64,000 nucleotides of DNA from Pirellulales bacterium (GTDB lineage: Bacteria > Planctomycetota > Planctomycetia > Pirellulales > PALSA-1355): positions 62,001-126,000 of the forward strand of contig JALHMI010000008.1 of assembly GCA_022844125.1 (NCBI GenBank), in the 5' to 3' direction. A program made the position numbers and the translations under genes. Below the pieces are notes generated by a model, which did not search any database, was not told the DNA's origin, and worked only from the letters and a program-made list of their open reading frames with translations. Below, piece after piece: positions 9,003 through 17,328 of the stretch. Numbering within the stretch: position 1 is the first letter of the stretch; each line of letters opens with the position of its first letter.

Positions 9003-10756
9003 TGCTGCGAGCGCTGTTGGTCTTGGCGGGTACGGTGGTCGCCTGGAGCACTGCTGCGCAAACCGTGCTGGCGGCCGATGCGTCGCTCTGGCCGGAGACG
9101 ACATTTTCCCGCGGGACGGGCTTCTACCTCGACCCGTGGAAGATTCTGTCGGTGTGGATTCTGTTTCTGTGCTGGGTCCGCTCGACGGACTGGATCAGCA
9201 CGGACAGCCAGATCATGAAGCTGCGCTGGGCGGTGTGGAATCCCGTGGCGTACTTTACGTTCTTCGTGGCGCTGATGTTGTTTTTTTTGATCCCGAACTT
9301 CTTCATCGGGTTCTTCTTGCTGCTGGTTGCCTACATCGCGCCGCTGACGACCTACGTCATCCAGCGGAATAAGGCGGTGAAGAGTTCGTTCGACAAGGTG
9401 TTCACGGGGCGACATTTCAAGCGCGTGCTGGCGCGAAATCTGGGCGGGATCGGCATCAAGATGGCCGAGGAAGTTGATCCCCGCGAACTCGGCCCGCAGA
9501 TCGAGTACACGGCCCAAGGCGGGGCCACGGACCGCGACAACCAGGTGAACCTGCTCACGATTCGGCAGAGCCCGGCGTACATGCCCTCGCGCGAACTGCT
9601 GCACGATGCGCTGCAGCAGCGGGCGACGCACGTGATGCTCGACTTCACGCCGCAAGCGGTCGGCGTGCGTTATCAGATCGACGGCGTCTGGCACGATCGC
9701 TCGGCGTTGGAACGCGCGGCCGGCGACCCGATTCTCGAGATCTTCAAGACGCTGGCGGCACTCAAAGCTCAGGACCGGCGCTCGCGGCAGAGTGGCAACT
9801 TTGAGATCGCCGCCGACAAGGTCAAGTACGGCGTGAAGATCAGCAGCCAGGGAACGCAAACCGGAGAGCGGGCCCTGCTGCAGTTCGAGCCCGTCAAGCG
9901 GCTCAAGCTCGAGATGGCCGATCTCGGCATGCGCGACAAGATGCGCGAGCAACTGGACGAGTTGCTGGACAAGCCGGGGCTGATCATCTTTTCCTCGATG
10001 CCGGGCGGCGGACTAACCACCACCATCGACCAGGTCCTCTCGCACGTCGACCGGTTTACGCGCAATTTTGTCGAGATCGTGGACGGCGACAAGCCGCAGC
10101 ATGACATCGAGAACGTGCATCTGACCAGGTACTCGGGCTCGGCCGGGCAAACGCCGGCGAGCGTGCTGCCGAAGCTGTTGCGTGAGTATCCCGACGTGGT
10201 GATCGTCCGCGACGTGGCAGACCTGGAGACGCTGACGATTCTTTGCGAGCAGCCGGCCGAAAGTCGGCTGGTCATCACCAGCGCCCGGGCCAAAGAGGCG
10301 GTTGAAGCGCTGCTGCGGATCATGATGCTGAAGATTCCGCCCGCCGATTTCGCTCCGGCCGTCACGGCGGTGCTCAACGTGCGGCTGGTGCGCAAGCTGT
10401 GCGAGAAGTGCAAGGAGGCCTATCCGCCGCCCGCCGAGGTGCTCAAGCAACTCGGCATACCGGCCGGTCGCCTGGAAGCGATCTATCGCACCCCGACGCA
10501 GCCGATCAATCCGAAAAAGCCCGACGAGGTTTGCGATCAGTGCAACGGCGTGGGGTATCTCGGCCGCACGGGGATTTTCGAGCTCTTGAAAGTGGATGAC
10601 AACATTCGCAAAGTGCTGACCACGGCGCCGAAGCTGGAGAATCTGCGTCTGGTGGCCCGCAAGCTCAAGCATCGCGGGTTGCAGGAAGAAGGTCTGCTGT
10701 TGGTGGCCAAGGGCGTGACCAGCATTCAGGAGTTGCTCCGGGTGCTTAAGCAATAG
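9002..10756 (+). CDS. Membrane-anchored PilB/GspE-like ATPase with degenerate Walker A
   Basis: 584 residues. An N-terminal signal-like segment and about three transmembrane helices (within 1-120, including the VAYFTFFVALMLFFLI and FFIGFFLLLVAYIAPL stretches) precede a PilB/GspE-type body. The P-loop reads MPGGGLTTT: the catalytic Lys is Leu338. The Walker B region reads DVVIVRDVAD instead of the usual acidic GE(I/M)RD. The GspE tetracysteine zinc motif is kept (C467xxC470, C511xxC514), followed by GYLGRTGIFELL. It probably does not hydrolyse ATP itself and may be a membrane platform or regulatory partner of the intact PilT-like ATPase encoded immediately upstream. Confidence 0.9.
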   Translation: MLRALLVLAGTVVAWSTAAQTVLAADASLWPETTFSRGTGFYLDPWKILSVWILFLCWVRSTDWISTDSQIMKLRWAVWNPVAYFTFFVALMLFFLIPNFFIGFFLLLVAYIAPLTTYVIQRNKAVKSSFDKVFTGRHFKRVLARNLGGIGIKMAEEVDPRELGPQIEYTAQGGATDRDNQVNLLTIRQSPAYMPSRELLHDALQQRATHVMLDFTPQAVGVRYQIDGVWHDRSALERAAGDPILEIFKTLAALKAQDRRSRQSGNFEIAADKVKYGVKISSQGTQTGERALLQFEPVKRLKLEMADLGMRDKMREQLDELLDKPGLIIFSSMPGGGLTTTIDQVLSHVDRFTRNFVEIVDGDKPQHDIENVHLTRYSGSAGQTPASVLPKLLREYPDVVIVRDVADLETLTILCEQPAESRLVITSARAKEAVEALLRIMMLKIPPADFAPAVTAVLNVRLVRKLCEKCKEAYPPPAEVLKQLGIPAGRLEAIYRTPTQPINPKKPDEVCDQCNGVGYLGRTGIFELLKVDDNIRKVLTTAPKLENLRLVARKLKHRGLQEEGLLLVAKGVTSIQELLRVLKQ

Positions 10757-10767
10757 AGAGAAACGAT

Positions 10768-11406
10768 ATGCTGCTGGGCGCGTTCTTCGTCATTGTGTTT
10801 TTCGCCGTGTTCGCCGCGGTCATGCTGGGCGGCATGTGGAGCAACACGATTACGCTGATCAACTTCATTCTCGCCGGGCTGATCGCCACGAACTATTTCG
10901 AGCCGTTCGCAGACTACCTGGACAAGAACGCACCGTCGTTTACCTACGCTTGGGATTTCATCGCGATCTGGATCCTGTTCGCGCTGACCATGATCATCTT
11001 GCGCGCGGCGACGGATTATCTCTCCCAGGTGAAGGTGCGGTTTTTCATGCCGGTCGAGAAGGTCGGCGGCATCGTGATGGCCATTTGGGTGAGTTGGCTG
11101 GCCGTGTGCTTCACCGCCGCCACGATGCACACCGCCCCGTTGGCCCGGCACTTTCTCGGCGGCGACTTCCAGCCGGCGCCGGATTCGAAGATGTTCTTCG
11201 GCCTGGCTCCGGACCGGATGTGGCTGGCTTGGATGTACAAGGAATCGAGCGGCGCGCTCTCGCGGTTTGGCGGGGCGCGGGCGTTCGATGGCAGGGGCGA
11301 TTTCATCGTCAAGTATTCGAATCGCCGCGGCGAGTTCGAAGATCAGGTGACGTTCATGAAGGCTGGCAGCAAGGCCGGCGCCAACCCGGGCCGTCCCGAC
11401 GGTTAG
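10768..11406 (+). CDS. CvpA-like multi-pass membrane protein
   Basis: 212 residues starting 11 bp after the PilB-like gene, in the same operon. The first 115 residues hold four hydrophobic segments (LLGAFFVIVFFAVFAAVML, ITLINFILAGLIA, AWDFIAIWILFALTMIIL, VGGIVMAIWVSWLAVCF), arranged as in the CvpA/colicin V production family. A polar, Arg/Gly-rich C-terminus follows and is probably on the outside. CvpA proteins affect envelope integrity and secretion; the exact role is not established. Tight linkage to the two secretion-type ATPase genes suggests a shared membrane complex. Confidence 0.82.
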   Translation: MLLGAFFVIVFFAVFAAVMLGGMWSNTITLINFILAGLIATNYFEPFADYLDKNAPSFTYAWDFIAIWILFALTMIILRAATDYLSQVKVRFFMPVEKVGGIVMAIWVSWLAVCFTAATMHTAPLARHFLGGDFQPAPDSKMFFGLAPDRMWLAWMYKESSGALSRFGGARAFDGRGDFIVKYSNRRGEFEDQVTFMKAGSKAGANPGRPDG

Positions 11407-11556
11407 TGCCCGCGCCGCCCAGACGGAAACGGCCGGCGTCGATTGCTGGTGACTCTTTTGTGCATTTCTGCCAAGATGGTCCGCGCGCCAGCGAACTACC
11501 CGCTGGCGCGGCCAATCGCGCGCCCGGCATCCCTGTGGCCCCGACAGGTGAAAGTC

Positions 11557-12573
11557 ATGATCGAATTCCGCTGCCAGCAGTGTGGCGCCACGCTTCGCGT
11601 TCCCCCCGGAACTGAAGGCAAGCAGGCGAAGTGCCCGCAGTGCAGCGCGCTGATGACGATTCCGACGCCGGCGGCTCGTCCGGCCGATCCGTTTCGTCCT
11701 GCACTGCCAGCCGATCCGACGGACTTCTCGGCGCCGCCACCGCGCGAGGGCGCGTTTAAAGAGACGACCGCCTACCCTGACACGGGGGCTGATCCGAACA
11801 ATCCGTTTCAATCGCCGCAATATGCGGGCGCCTACCCGAGCCACGGCCCCGGCAGGCGTGGCTTTTATCCCAGCCCGATCCTGTTCGGCGAAGTCTTTGA
11901 GCGGACCTGGCAGGTCTACAAAGCGAACCTGGGCTTGTTGCTGGGGGGCGGCTTTCTGATCTTTGTGCTGATGGGCATCATCACCCAGGTGGTGAACGTG
12001 CTATTTGGCGTGAACGCCGACCAGTTTCAAGTTGGCTTCCAAGTGCAAGTTGATAACGCGTCGAGCATGTTGCGACAGGTCGCGGCAGGGCTGGTGATCC
12101 AGGTCATCAATGCGTTCTTTTTCCTGGGCTGGATCACGATGACCCTCAAGATGGCCCGCGGCGAGAACGCCTCGCTGGGCGATCTGTTCAGCGTGGTGCC
12201 GATCTATCCGCAAGGCGCAGCCATCCACGTGCTCTTCGCCCTTGGAGCGACCATCGGATTCATGCTCTGTTTCTTTCCCGGGCTATGGTTTGCGCTGGCC
12301 TTTGGACTGACTTTGTACATGTTTGTCGATCAACGGACTGGGACTGTGGAATCGTTCCAGTACTCGTACCGAGCCATGCGCGGCAATATGCTCACCTTGC
12401 TCGGCCTGGAACTCGTCATGCTGGGGCTCATCGTCGCAGGTGTGATTGCCTGCTGCGTTGGGCTCTTCTTGACCTTGCCATTCTGCGGTTTGTTGATGAC
12501 GATCGCCTATCTGGCCGCCACCGGTCAGCTTCCCAGCCAAGGTGAGCCGTCGGCGCCCGACACCACACCGTAA
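11557..12573 (+). CDS. Zinc-ribbon multi-pass membrane protein (paralog 1)
   Basis: 338 residues from ATG 11557. An MJ0042-like zinc ribbon is at residues 4-27 (RCQQCG ... KCPQC), then a Pro/Asp-rich linker to about 105. From there a domain starts FGEVFERTWQVYKANLGLLLGGGFLIFVLM and contains about five or six membrane segments. The layout (cytosolic zinc ribbon, disordered linker, polytopic domain starting with an amphipathic helix) is shared with the next gene. I do not know its function; such domains resemble uncharacterised DUF975- or GDPD-membrane-type proteins. It follows the CvpA-like gene by 150 bp on the same strand. Confidence 0.8.
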   Translation: MIEFRCQQCGATLRVPPGTEGKQAKCPQCSALMTIPTPAARPADPFRPALPADPTDFSAPPPREGAFKETTAYPDTGADPNNPFQSPQYAGAYPSHGPGRRGFYPSPILFGEVFERTWQVYKANLGLLLGGGFLIFVLMGIITQVVNVLFGVNADQFQVGFQVQVDNASSMLRQVAAGLVIQVINAFFFLGWITMTLKMARGENASLGDLFSVVPIYPQGAAIHVLFALGATIGFMLCFFPGLWFALAFGLTLYMFVDQRTGTVESFQYSYRAMRGNMLTLLGLELVMLGLIVAGVIACCVGLFLTLPFCGLLMTIAYLAATGQLPSQGEPSAPDTTP

Positions 12574-12715
12574 TTTCAGCTGGGCGCACAGCATTTCCCG
12601 TGCGGGCGCGGGCGAAGTTGGCGTTACGCGAGCGAGCGAGCTATTCTGGGCAGTCGGTAGTTGCTCCCCACACGGTGGGAACGAAGCCGCCCCCCCGGGA
12701 ACTCCGATCGTGACG

Positions 12716-13969
12716 ATGTCGTTTCGCTGCCCGCAGTGCCAGTCGCCATGCACGGCGCCGCCGGAGATGGCCGGACGCCAGGCGAAGTGCCTGAAATGCG
12801 CGCAGGTGATCGTGATCCCGCATCCGGAGCGCGACCGCTGGCCACCAGGGATGGAACCGCCGGGAGCGAGGCAGCCGGCCTCCCCTGCTGCGCAAGCGTT
12901 GCCGCCGAAGAAATCTCAAGCTGCCCAGCCGCCAACCGCACGACCGGCGACCGCGAACCCAGCGGGCGCGCAGCCCAGTTCGCACGTGCCGCGTGCACAG
13001 CCGGTGGTCAAACCGGTGGCGCCCGTTCAGCCCTTGATCACTGCGCAGCCGCAGGCAGCTCCGGCGATTCCAGTGGCGAAGGCGGTGCCGGTCGTGCCCG
13101 CGGCATCCCCAGCCAAGAGGCCCGCATTGAAGCCGGCGACTCCTCCCGTTGCCGAAACAATTTCGGAGGACCTGGACGATCTGCGCGAGTTTGCATTGGC
13201 CGCGCCCGCGCTACCGGCGTCGACAACTTTGGAGTCGAATCCTTATCGCGCGCCGCAAAACTCCGGAACAGCTTCGGCAGGCGCTGGCCCCGGTGAGATT
13301 CGGCGAATCGCTTACAGTGAAACTCTGGACGCGGTTTGGCAGATATTCAAGTCGCAGGCGGGTCGATTGATTGGCGCCACGGTGCTTAGCTTGCTGGGAA
13401 TCGTCGCGGTCTTGGCGGTGCACCGGGTGTTCCTAGCGGGTATCGGCCTGTTGATGCAAGCACTCGAGATCCGTTCCTTGCCAATCGGCTTTGCATTCGT
13501 GATGTTCGCTCTATTCGGCTTGGTAGCCGGAGTGATGTTCGTCTTCCTCGGCTATCTGCGCTACGTGTTTTTGATTGCCCGCGGTAAACCTGCAGAGCTT
13601 TCAGCCTTCTTCAGCGTGGGGCCGCTGCTATTGCCGGGAGTGCTGGTGTGTTTGTGTTCGGTCGTCGCGGTTCTGGCAGGCAGCCTGCTCATCGTTGGCG
13701 GCCTGATCGCGGGAATCCTGCTCGTGCTGGCCCCAGTCGTGCTAGTCGACAAGGGGTCTAGCGCGTTCAACGCGCTCGCGCTTTCCGCACGAGTGATGTC
13801 GAAGAATTTTCTTCCCGGCTTTCTGCTCCTGATGACGATCGGATTTCCCGGGAATCTCTTGATCGCGCTGACGTGCGGTCTGGGAGTGCTCATCGTGGCA
13901 CCGCTGGAGGTGCTGCTCTGGTCCGTTATCTACCTGCGTGCCACCGGTCGTCGGACGGCCATCGATTGA
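12716..13969 (+). CDS. Zinc-ribbon multi-pass membrane protein (paralog 2)
   Basis: 417 residues from ATG 12716; a GTG two codons upstream is an alternative. It repeats the architecture of the preceding gene: a zinc ribbon (FRCPQCQ ... AKCLKC), then a long Ala/Pro/Gln-rich linker to about residue 195, then a membrane domain starting RIAYSETLDAVWQIFKSQAGRLIGATVLSLLGI with five or six hydrophobic segments. The amphipathic TLDAVWQIFKSQ element matches FERTWQVYKAN of the neighbour, so the pair arose by tandem duplication and diverged. Function unknown. It ends 39 bp from the convergent thiG. Confidence 0.78.
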   Translation: MSFRCPQCQSPCTAPPEMAGRQAKCLKCAQVIVIPHPERDRWPPGMEPPGARQPASPAAQALPPKKSQAAQPPTARPATANPAGAQPSSHVPRAQPVVKPVAPVQPLITAQPQAAPAIPVAKAVPVVPAASPAKRPALKPATPPVAETISEDLDDLREFALAAPALPASTTLESNPYRAPQNSGTASAGAGPGEIRRIAYSETLDAVWQIFKSQAGRLIGATVLSLLGIVAVLAVHRVFLAGIGLLMQALEIRSLPIGFAFVMFALFGLVAGVMFVFLGYLRYVFLIARGKPAELSAFFSVGPLLLPGVLVCLCSVVAVLAGSLLIVGGLIAGILLVLAPVVLVDKGSSAFNALALSARVMSKNFLPGFLLLMTIGFPGNLLIALTCGLGVLIVAPLEVLLWSVIYLRATGRRTAID

Positions 13970-14008
13970 AGCCGATTGGCGCACTCGGAAATCGCGCAAA
14001 AAGACAGC

Positions 14009-14833
14009 TTATCGCTTGGGCGCAATCGTGCCCGTCTCGGGACTGCTGGCCGTGGCGTAGAGCTTCTTGGGAATCCGCCCGGCAAGGTACGCCATGCGGC
14101 CCGCTTCGATGCCGGCTTTCATCGCCCGGGCCATGAGCAGCGGATCCTGGGCGTGGGCGATGCCGGTGTTCAGCAGCACGCCGTCGACGCCCAGCTCCAT
14201 GGCCTGCGTGACGTCGCTGGCGGTGCCGACCCCGGCATCGACGATCACGGGATAGTCGGGATCGCCGTCCTTGAGATACTCGAGACAGATACGAATGGCG
14301 TTCGGGTTGAGGATCCCCTGCCCCGATCCGATCGGGCTGCCGGCTGGCATCACGCTTACGGCGCCGGCCTGCTTGAGCCGCCTGGCAATGATCGGGTCGT
14401 CGCTCGAGTAGCACAGCACCTGAAAGCCGTCGGCCACGAGTTTCTCGGTCGCTTCGAGCGTGGCGACTGGATCGGGGAGCAGTGTTTTGGTATCGCCCAG
14501 CACTTCGAGCTTCACCCAGTCAGCGCCGGGATTCTCCAGTCCGAGCAGAATCTCGCGCCCCAGACGCGCCACCCGCACGGCGTCATCGGCCGAAAAGCAG
14601 CCGGCCGTGTTTGGCAAAAGTGTGTAGCGCTTGGTGTCGATGAAGTCGAGAATGTTTTGTCCCTTGCTGTCGATCAAGCGTTCGCGGCGCACGGCGACCG
14701 TGATGCAGTCGGTGCCCGAGGCGTCGAGCGACTCGGCCATGAGATCGTAGCTGGAGTATTTTCCCGTGCCCACGATGAGCCGGCTGGAGAGCGTGTGGGA
14801 GCCGATGGTGAGAGATTCGGTAGCGATGGCCAT
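14009..14833 (-). CDS. thiG: Thiazole synthase ThiG
   Basis: 274 residues; it starts [19 protein letters not shown] as ThiG proteins do. Conserved segments are [31 protein letters not shown], the Schiff-base Lys region [10 protein letters not shown] (K108), [55 protein letters not shown] and [10 protein letters not shown]. ThiG condenses deoxyxylulose phosphate, dehydroglycine and ThiS-thiocarboxylate into the thiazole phosphate of thiamine. thiS lies just upstream on the same strand, separated by a 105-bp repeat-bearing spacer, so the two probably form one transcript. No TPP riboswitch was recognised. Confidence 0.97.
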   Translation of the reverse strand: MAIATESLTIGSHTLSSRLIVGTGKYSSYDLMAESLDASGTDCITVAVRRERLIDSKGQNILDFIDTKRYTLLPNTAGCFSADDAVRVARLGREILLGLENPGADWVKLEVLGDTKTLLPDPVATLEATEKLVADGFQVLCYSSDDPIIARRLKQAGAVSVMPAGSPIGSGQGILNPNAIRICLEYLKDGDPDYPVIVDAGVGTASDVTQAMELGVDGVLLNTGIAHAQDPLLMARAMKAGIEAGRMAYLAGRIPKKLYATASSPETGTIAPKR

Positions 14834-14843
14834 GTTCAGTCAG

Positions 14844-14935
14844 AAGGGGTTAGAGGTTGGGAGATAGGGATTAGAACGACGTGGGGATGTCGAGGTTTCC
14901 ATCTAACCCCTCATCCTCAAGCCCTATCCCCTATT
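14844..14935. repeat. Repeat-bearing spacer between thiS and thiG
   Basis: The spacer holds GGGGTTAGA (14846-14854) facing TCTAACCCC (14902-14910), and GATAGGG (14863-14869) facing CCCTATC (14922-14928). The order of the motifs means two competing stems rather than one nested hairpin. The G/T/A-rich left half and C/T/A-rich right half look like a dispersed intergenic repeat rather than a gene or a known riboswitch. Confidence 0.5.
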
Positions 14936-14938
14936 CCA

Positions 14939-15157
14939 TCACCCGCCGCCCACCAGCGTCACGACTTCCAACTGATCGCCTGCCGAGAGCAGGTGCTCCG
15001 CATGGCGGGCCCGGGGGATGAGCTCTAAGTTTACCTCGACGGCCACGTGCCGGGCAGTCATTTCCAGCTCTTGTAGCAGGCTGGCGACGGTGCTCCCGGC
15101 GGCGACGGCGCGCGGCTGCCCGTTGACGACGATCTGGAGACGCTCGGGCTCAGGCAT
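14939..15157 (-). CDS. thiS: Sulfur carrier protein ThiS
   Basis: 72 residues with the ubiquitin-like ThiS pattern: a beta strand RLQIVVNGQPRAV, then GSTVASLLQELEM, then VAVEVNLELIPR, then LSAGDQLEVVTLVGGG. The C-terminal GG (followed here by one more G in VGGG) is the adenylated and thiocarboxylated tail that donates sulfur to ThiG. It starts with ATG at 15157, 32 bp after the stop of a hypothetical gene on the same strand, and precedes thiG. Confidence 0.94.
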   Translation of the reverse strand: MPEPERLQIVVNGQPRAVAAGSTVASLLQELEMTARHVAVEVNLELIPRARHAEHLLSAGDQLEVVTLVGGG

Positions 15158-15189
15158 CGCGGTGAGTCTGGTTCAACGGAGAATTCGGC

Positions 15190-15714
15190 TTACGGCTGCT
15201 GATCGCGCACCGGAATGGTGCGGAACTGCCACCGATCCAAAAGCAGCAGATTCTGCCGCAAGGGGATCGGCGAGGTGTAACGACCCGTTACCCAGGGTAC
15301 GCCATAAGCCACGACCTGACCACTGGTCGCTTCGGCCACATAGAGCACGGTTCGCCCGAGTTGTCCCGCCGCGGGGACCTGGCGGAGTGCCGTGTAGCCG
15401 GTCACGATGCGGTAGCTCGGATTCTTCGAGCCTCCGACGGTGATGTCGCGCGAGACGTTGTGCTCCCACCAGGTGTTGAAGCGGCGTGACTGGACGTTCA
15501 TCGAGGCCCCCTTGAGCTCGCCGGTGACCGAATCGAGCACGAAGATCGCCTCGACGTTGTCGTCCAGCGGGCCGGTGGCGATCGCGAAATTGTCCTGGCC
15601 ATGCGTGGCCACGGCGTGCACCGGAATCTGTGGCCAGACACCGGCCACGTTCAGGCCGATCACCAGGCCCACGATCAGTCCGCCCGCCAGCCACAACGAT
15701 CGCGTGCTTGTCAT
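15190..15714 (-). CDS. Hypothetical single-pass membrane-anchored protein
   Basis: 174 residues, unassigned. An N-terminal hydrophobic helix (LWLAGGLIVGLVIGLNVAGVW) acts as a signal anchor. The rest looks like an extracytoplasmic beta-rich domain with NFAIATGPLDDNVEAIFVLDSVTGELKG and LYVAEATSGQVVAYGVPW. Paired phrases of the type 'FVLDSVTGELKG' and 'VAEATSGQVVAYG' look like PQQ/WD-type blades, but there are too few for a propeller. It is the first gene of the apparent thiS-thiG transcript; a role in thiamine synthesis is not indicated by its sequence. Confidence 0.7.
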   Translation of the reverse strand: MTSTRSLWLAGGLIVGLVIGLNVAGVWPQIPVHAVATHGQDNFAIATGPLDDNVEAIFVLDSVTGELKGASMNVQSRRFNTWWEHNVSRDITVGGSKNPSYRIVTGYTALRQVPAAGQLGRTVLYVAEATSGQVVAYGVPWVTGRYTSPIPLRQNLLLLDRWQFRTIPVRDQQP

Positions 15715-15926
15715 CGTAAATCCTTTCCTGCTTCTCCGCAGCGGACGCGCCGCTGGCTGCCTCGCCCCAAGAATGGGCCGGGGATGTTACCTGCAAGCGG
15801 CGGCCGACGCCAGGGGAAGTTCGGCTGGCTAGCAAGAGGGCGACAGCACTCCGGCGGTGTGCTAAAAAAGGAGGCTCCCAACCCGAACAACCAACACGAA
15901 ATCGATCCTGTGGAGTGCTGTGAGCT

Positions 15927-17123
15927 ATGTCCACCAACGGCGCGCTGAATCGAAAATTGCGGATGGCCCTCGTCGGCGGCGGCCAGGGTTCTTTCATCGG
16001 ACGCGTGCATGCCACCGCCGCGGTGCTCGACAACCGCGCGGCGCTGGTGGCTGGCGCCCTCTCGTCAAATCCCGAGCGGGCCAAGGCCTCGGCCCCCGAT
16101 TACGACATTCCGCAGGATCGCGCTTACGGCTCGGTTCGCGAGCTGATCGACAGCGAGCTGAAGCTGCCGGCCGACCAGCGGATCGACTTCGTGAGCGTCG
16201 CCACGCCGAATCACACGCACTTCGAAATCGCCAAGGCCGCGGTCGAAGCCGGCTTTAACGTGATCTGCGACAAGCCGATGACGTTCGACCTGGCGCAGGC
16301 CGAAGAGCTCGCCAAAGTGGTCGACAGGAGCGGCGCGGTCTTCGCCGTCAGCCACAACTACACTGGCTATCCGCTCGTGCGACAAGCCCGCCAGATGATC
16401 CTCTCGGGCGAGTTGGGCGAGATCAACGCGGTGCGCTCGAACTATATGCAAGGTTGGCTTCGCACGCGGATCGAATCGGACGATCAGAAGCAGGCCGCCT
16501 GGCGCACCGATCCCACCAAGAGCGGCGCGGCAGGCTGCTTCGGCGACATCGGCACGCACGCCTATAACCTGGGCCGCTACATGACGGGACTGCTCCCCGA
16601 GTCGATTAGCTGTCACTTGCAGATTTTTGAGAAAGGCCGCAAGCTCGACGACTATGGCACCGCGCTCATCCGCTACGAGAACGGCGCGTTCGGCACGGTG
16701 ACTGCCTCGCAGGTGAGCCACGGGCGCGAGAACGATCTGTCGATTGAAATCGACGGCACGAAGGGTTCGCTCTTCTGGCGGCAGGAGGAACCGAACAAGC
16801 TGCTGTTCCGCCGCAACGGCCATCCGCACGCGATCTACACTCGCGATCCAAACGCACCGTATATGAACGACGCGGGCAAAGCGGCTTGCCGGCTGCCGAG
16901 CGGTCACCCCGAGGCGTTCTTTGAAGCGTTTGCGAACGTCTATCGCGCGGCGTATGACGCGATGGCCGCCCGGGCCACCGGCGGCAAGTTCGAGACCACC
17001 GACACGGTCTATCCGAATGTGAACGACGGGGTCGAGGGGATGTACTTCATCCAGCAGAGCGTGGCCAGCAGCGCCGGCGGCGGCGCTTGGTTGCCGCTGA
17101 AGCATCCGCGAGCGAGAAGGTAA
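15927..17123 (+). CDS. Gfo/Idh/MocA-family NAD(P)-dependent oxidoreductase
   Basis: 398 residues. The N-terminal Rossmann fold begins RMALVGGGQGSFIGRVHATAA. The family motif appears as CDKPMTFDLAQAEEL, the EKP-type segment with Asp-Lys-Pro, followed by VSHNYTGYPLVRQARQMI. A second domain starts at about 150 and carries GAAGCFGDIGTHAYNLGRYMTG with the catalytic His region. It is likely a sugar or inositol dehydrogenase acting in the cytoplasm; the substrate cannot be read from sequence. It is transcribed divergently from the thi cluster. The C-terminus runs VYPNVNDGVEGMYFIQQSV, typical of the family. Confidence 0.93.
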   Translation: MSTNGALNRKLRMALVGGGQGSFIGRVHATAAVLDNRAALVAGALSSNPERAKASAPDYDIPQDRAYGSVRELIDSELKLPADQRIDFVSVATPNHTHFEIAKAAVEAGFNVICDKPMTFDLAQAEELAKVVDRSGAVFAVSHNYTGYPLVRQARQMILSGELGEINAVRSNYMQGWLRTRIESDDQKQAAWRTDPTKSGAAGCFGDIGTHAYNLGRYMTGLLPESISCHLQIFEKGRKLDDYGTALIRYENGAFGTVTASQVSHGRENDLSIEIDGTKGSLFWRQEEPNKLLFRRNGHPHAIYTRDPNAPYMNDAGKAACRLPSGHPEAFFEAFANVYRAAYDAMAARATGGKFETTDTVYPNVNDGVEGMYFIQQSVASSAGGGAWLPLKHPRARR

Positions 17124-17328
17124 CAGGCCAGCGCGTGGCTGGCTGATTAGTGCGGAGTCAATCTTAAGCGCCGGCAGGGACGCTTTCCGCGGCCTGGGGC
17201 AGTGAAGATGACGATAAAAGTGATGACATCGAGGCGCACCTGCCGCTGGTCAGTGCCAGCCCGCTGCTGGAAGAGCCGGACTAGCGGTAGTCAAAGTGAG
17301 CATCGGCGAGCGGCGCGTTGGCTCTGGC

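Noticed and set aside
7851-13969. Standard type IV pilus or type II secretion operon
   Set aside because: No pilin, PilC, secretin or prepilin peptidase is present, and the PilB homologue is membrane-anchored with a broken P-loop.
14834-14938. TPP riboswitch between thiS and thiG
   Set aside because: The spacer lies within the operon and lacks the conserved CUGAGA and related core; it is a repeat.
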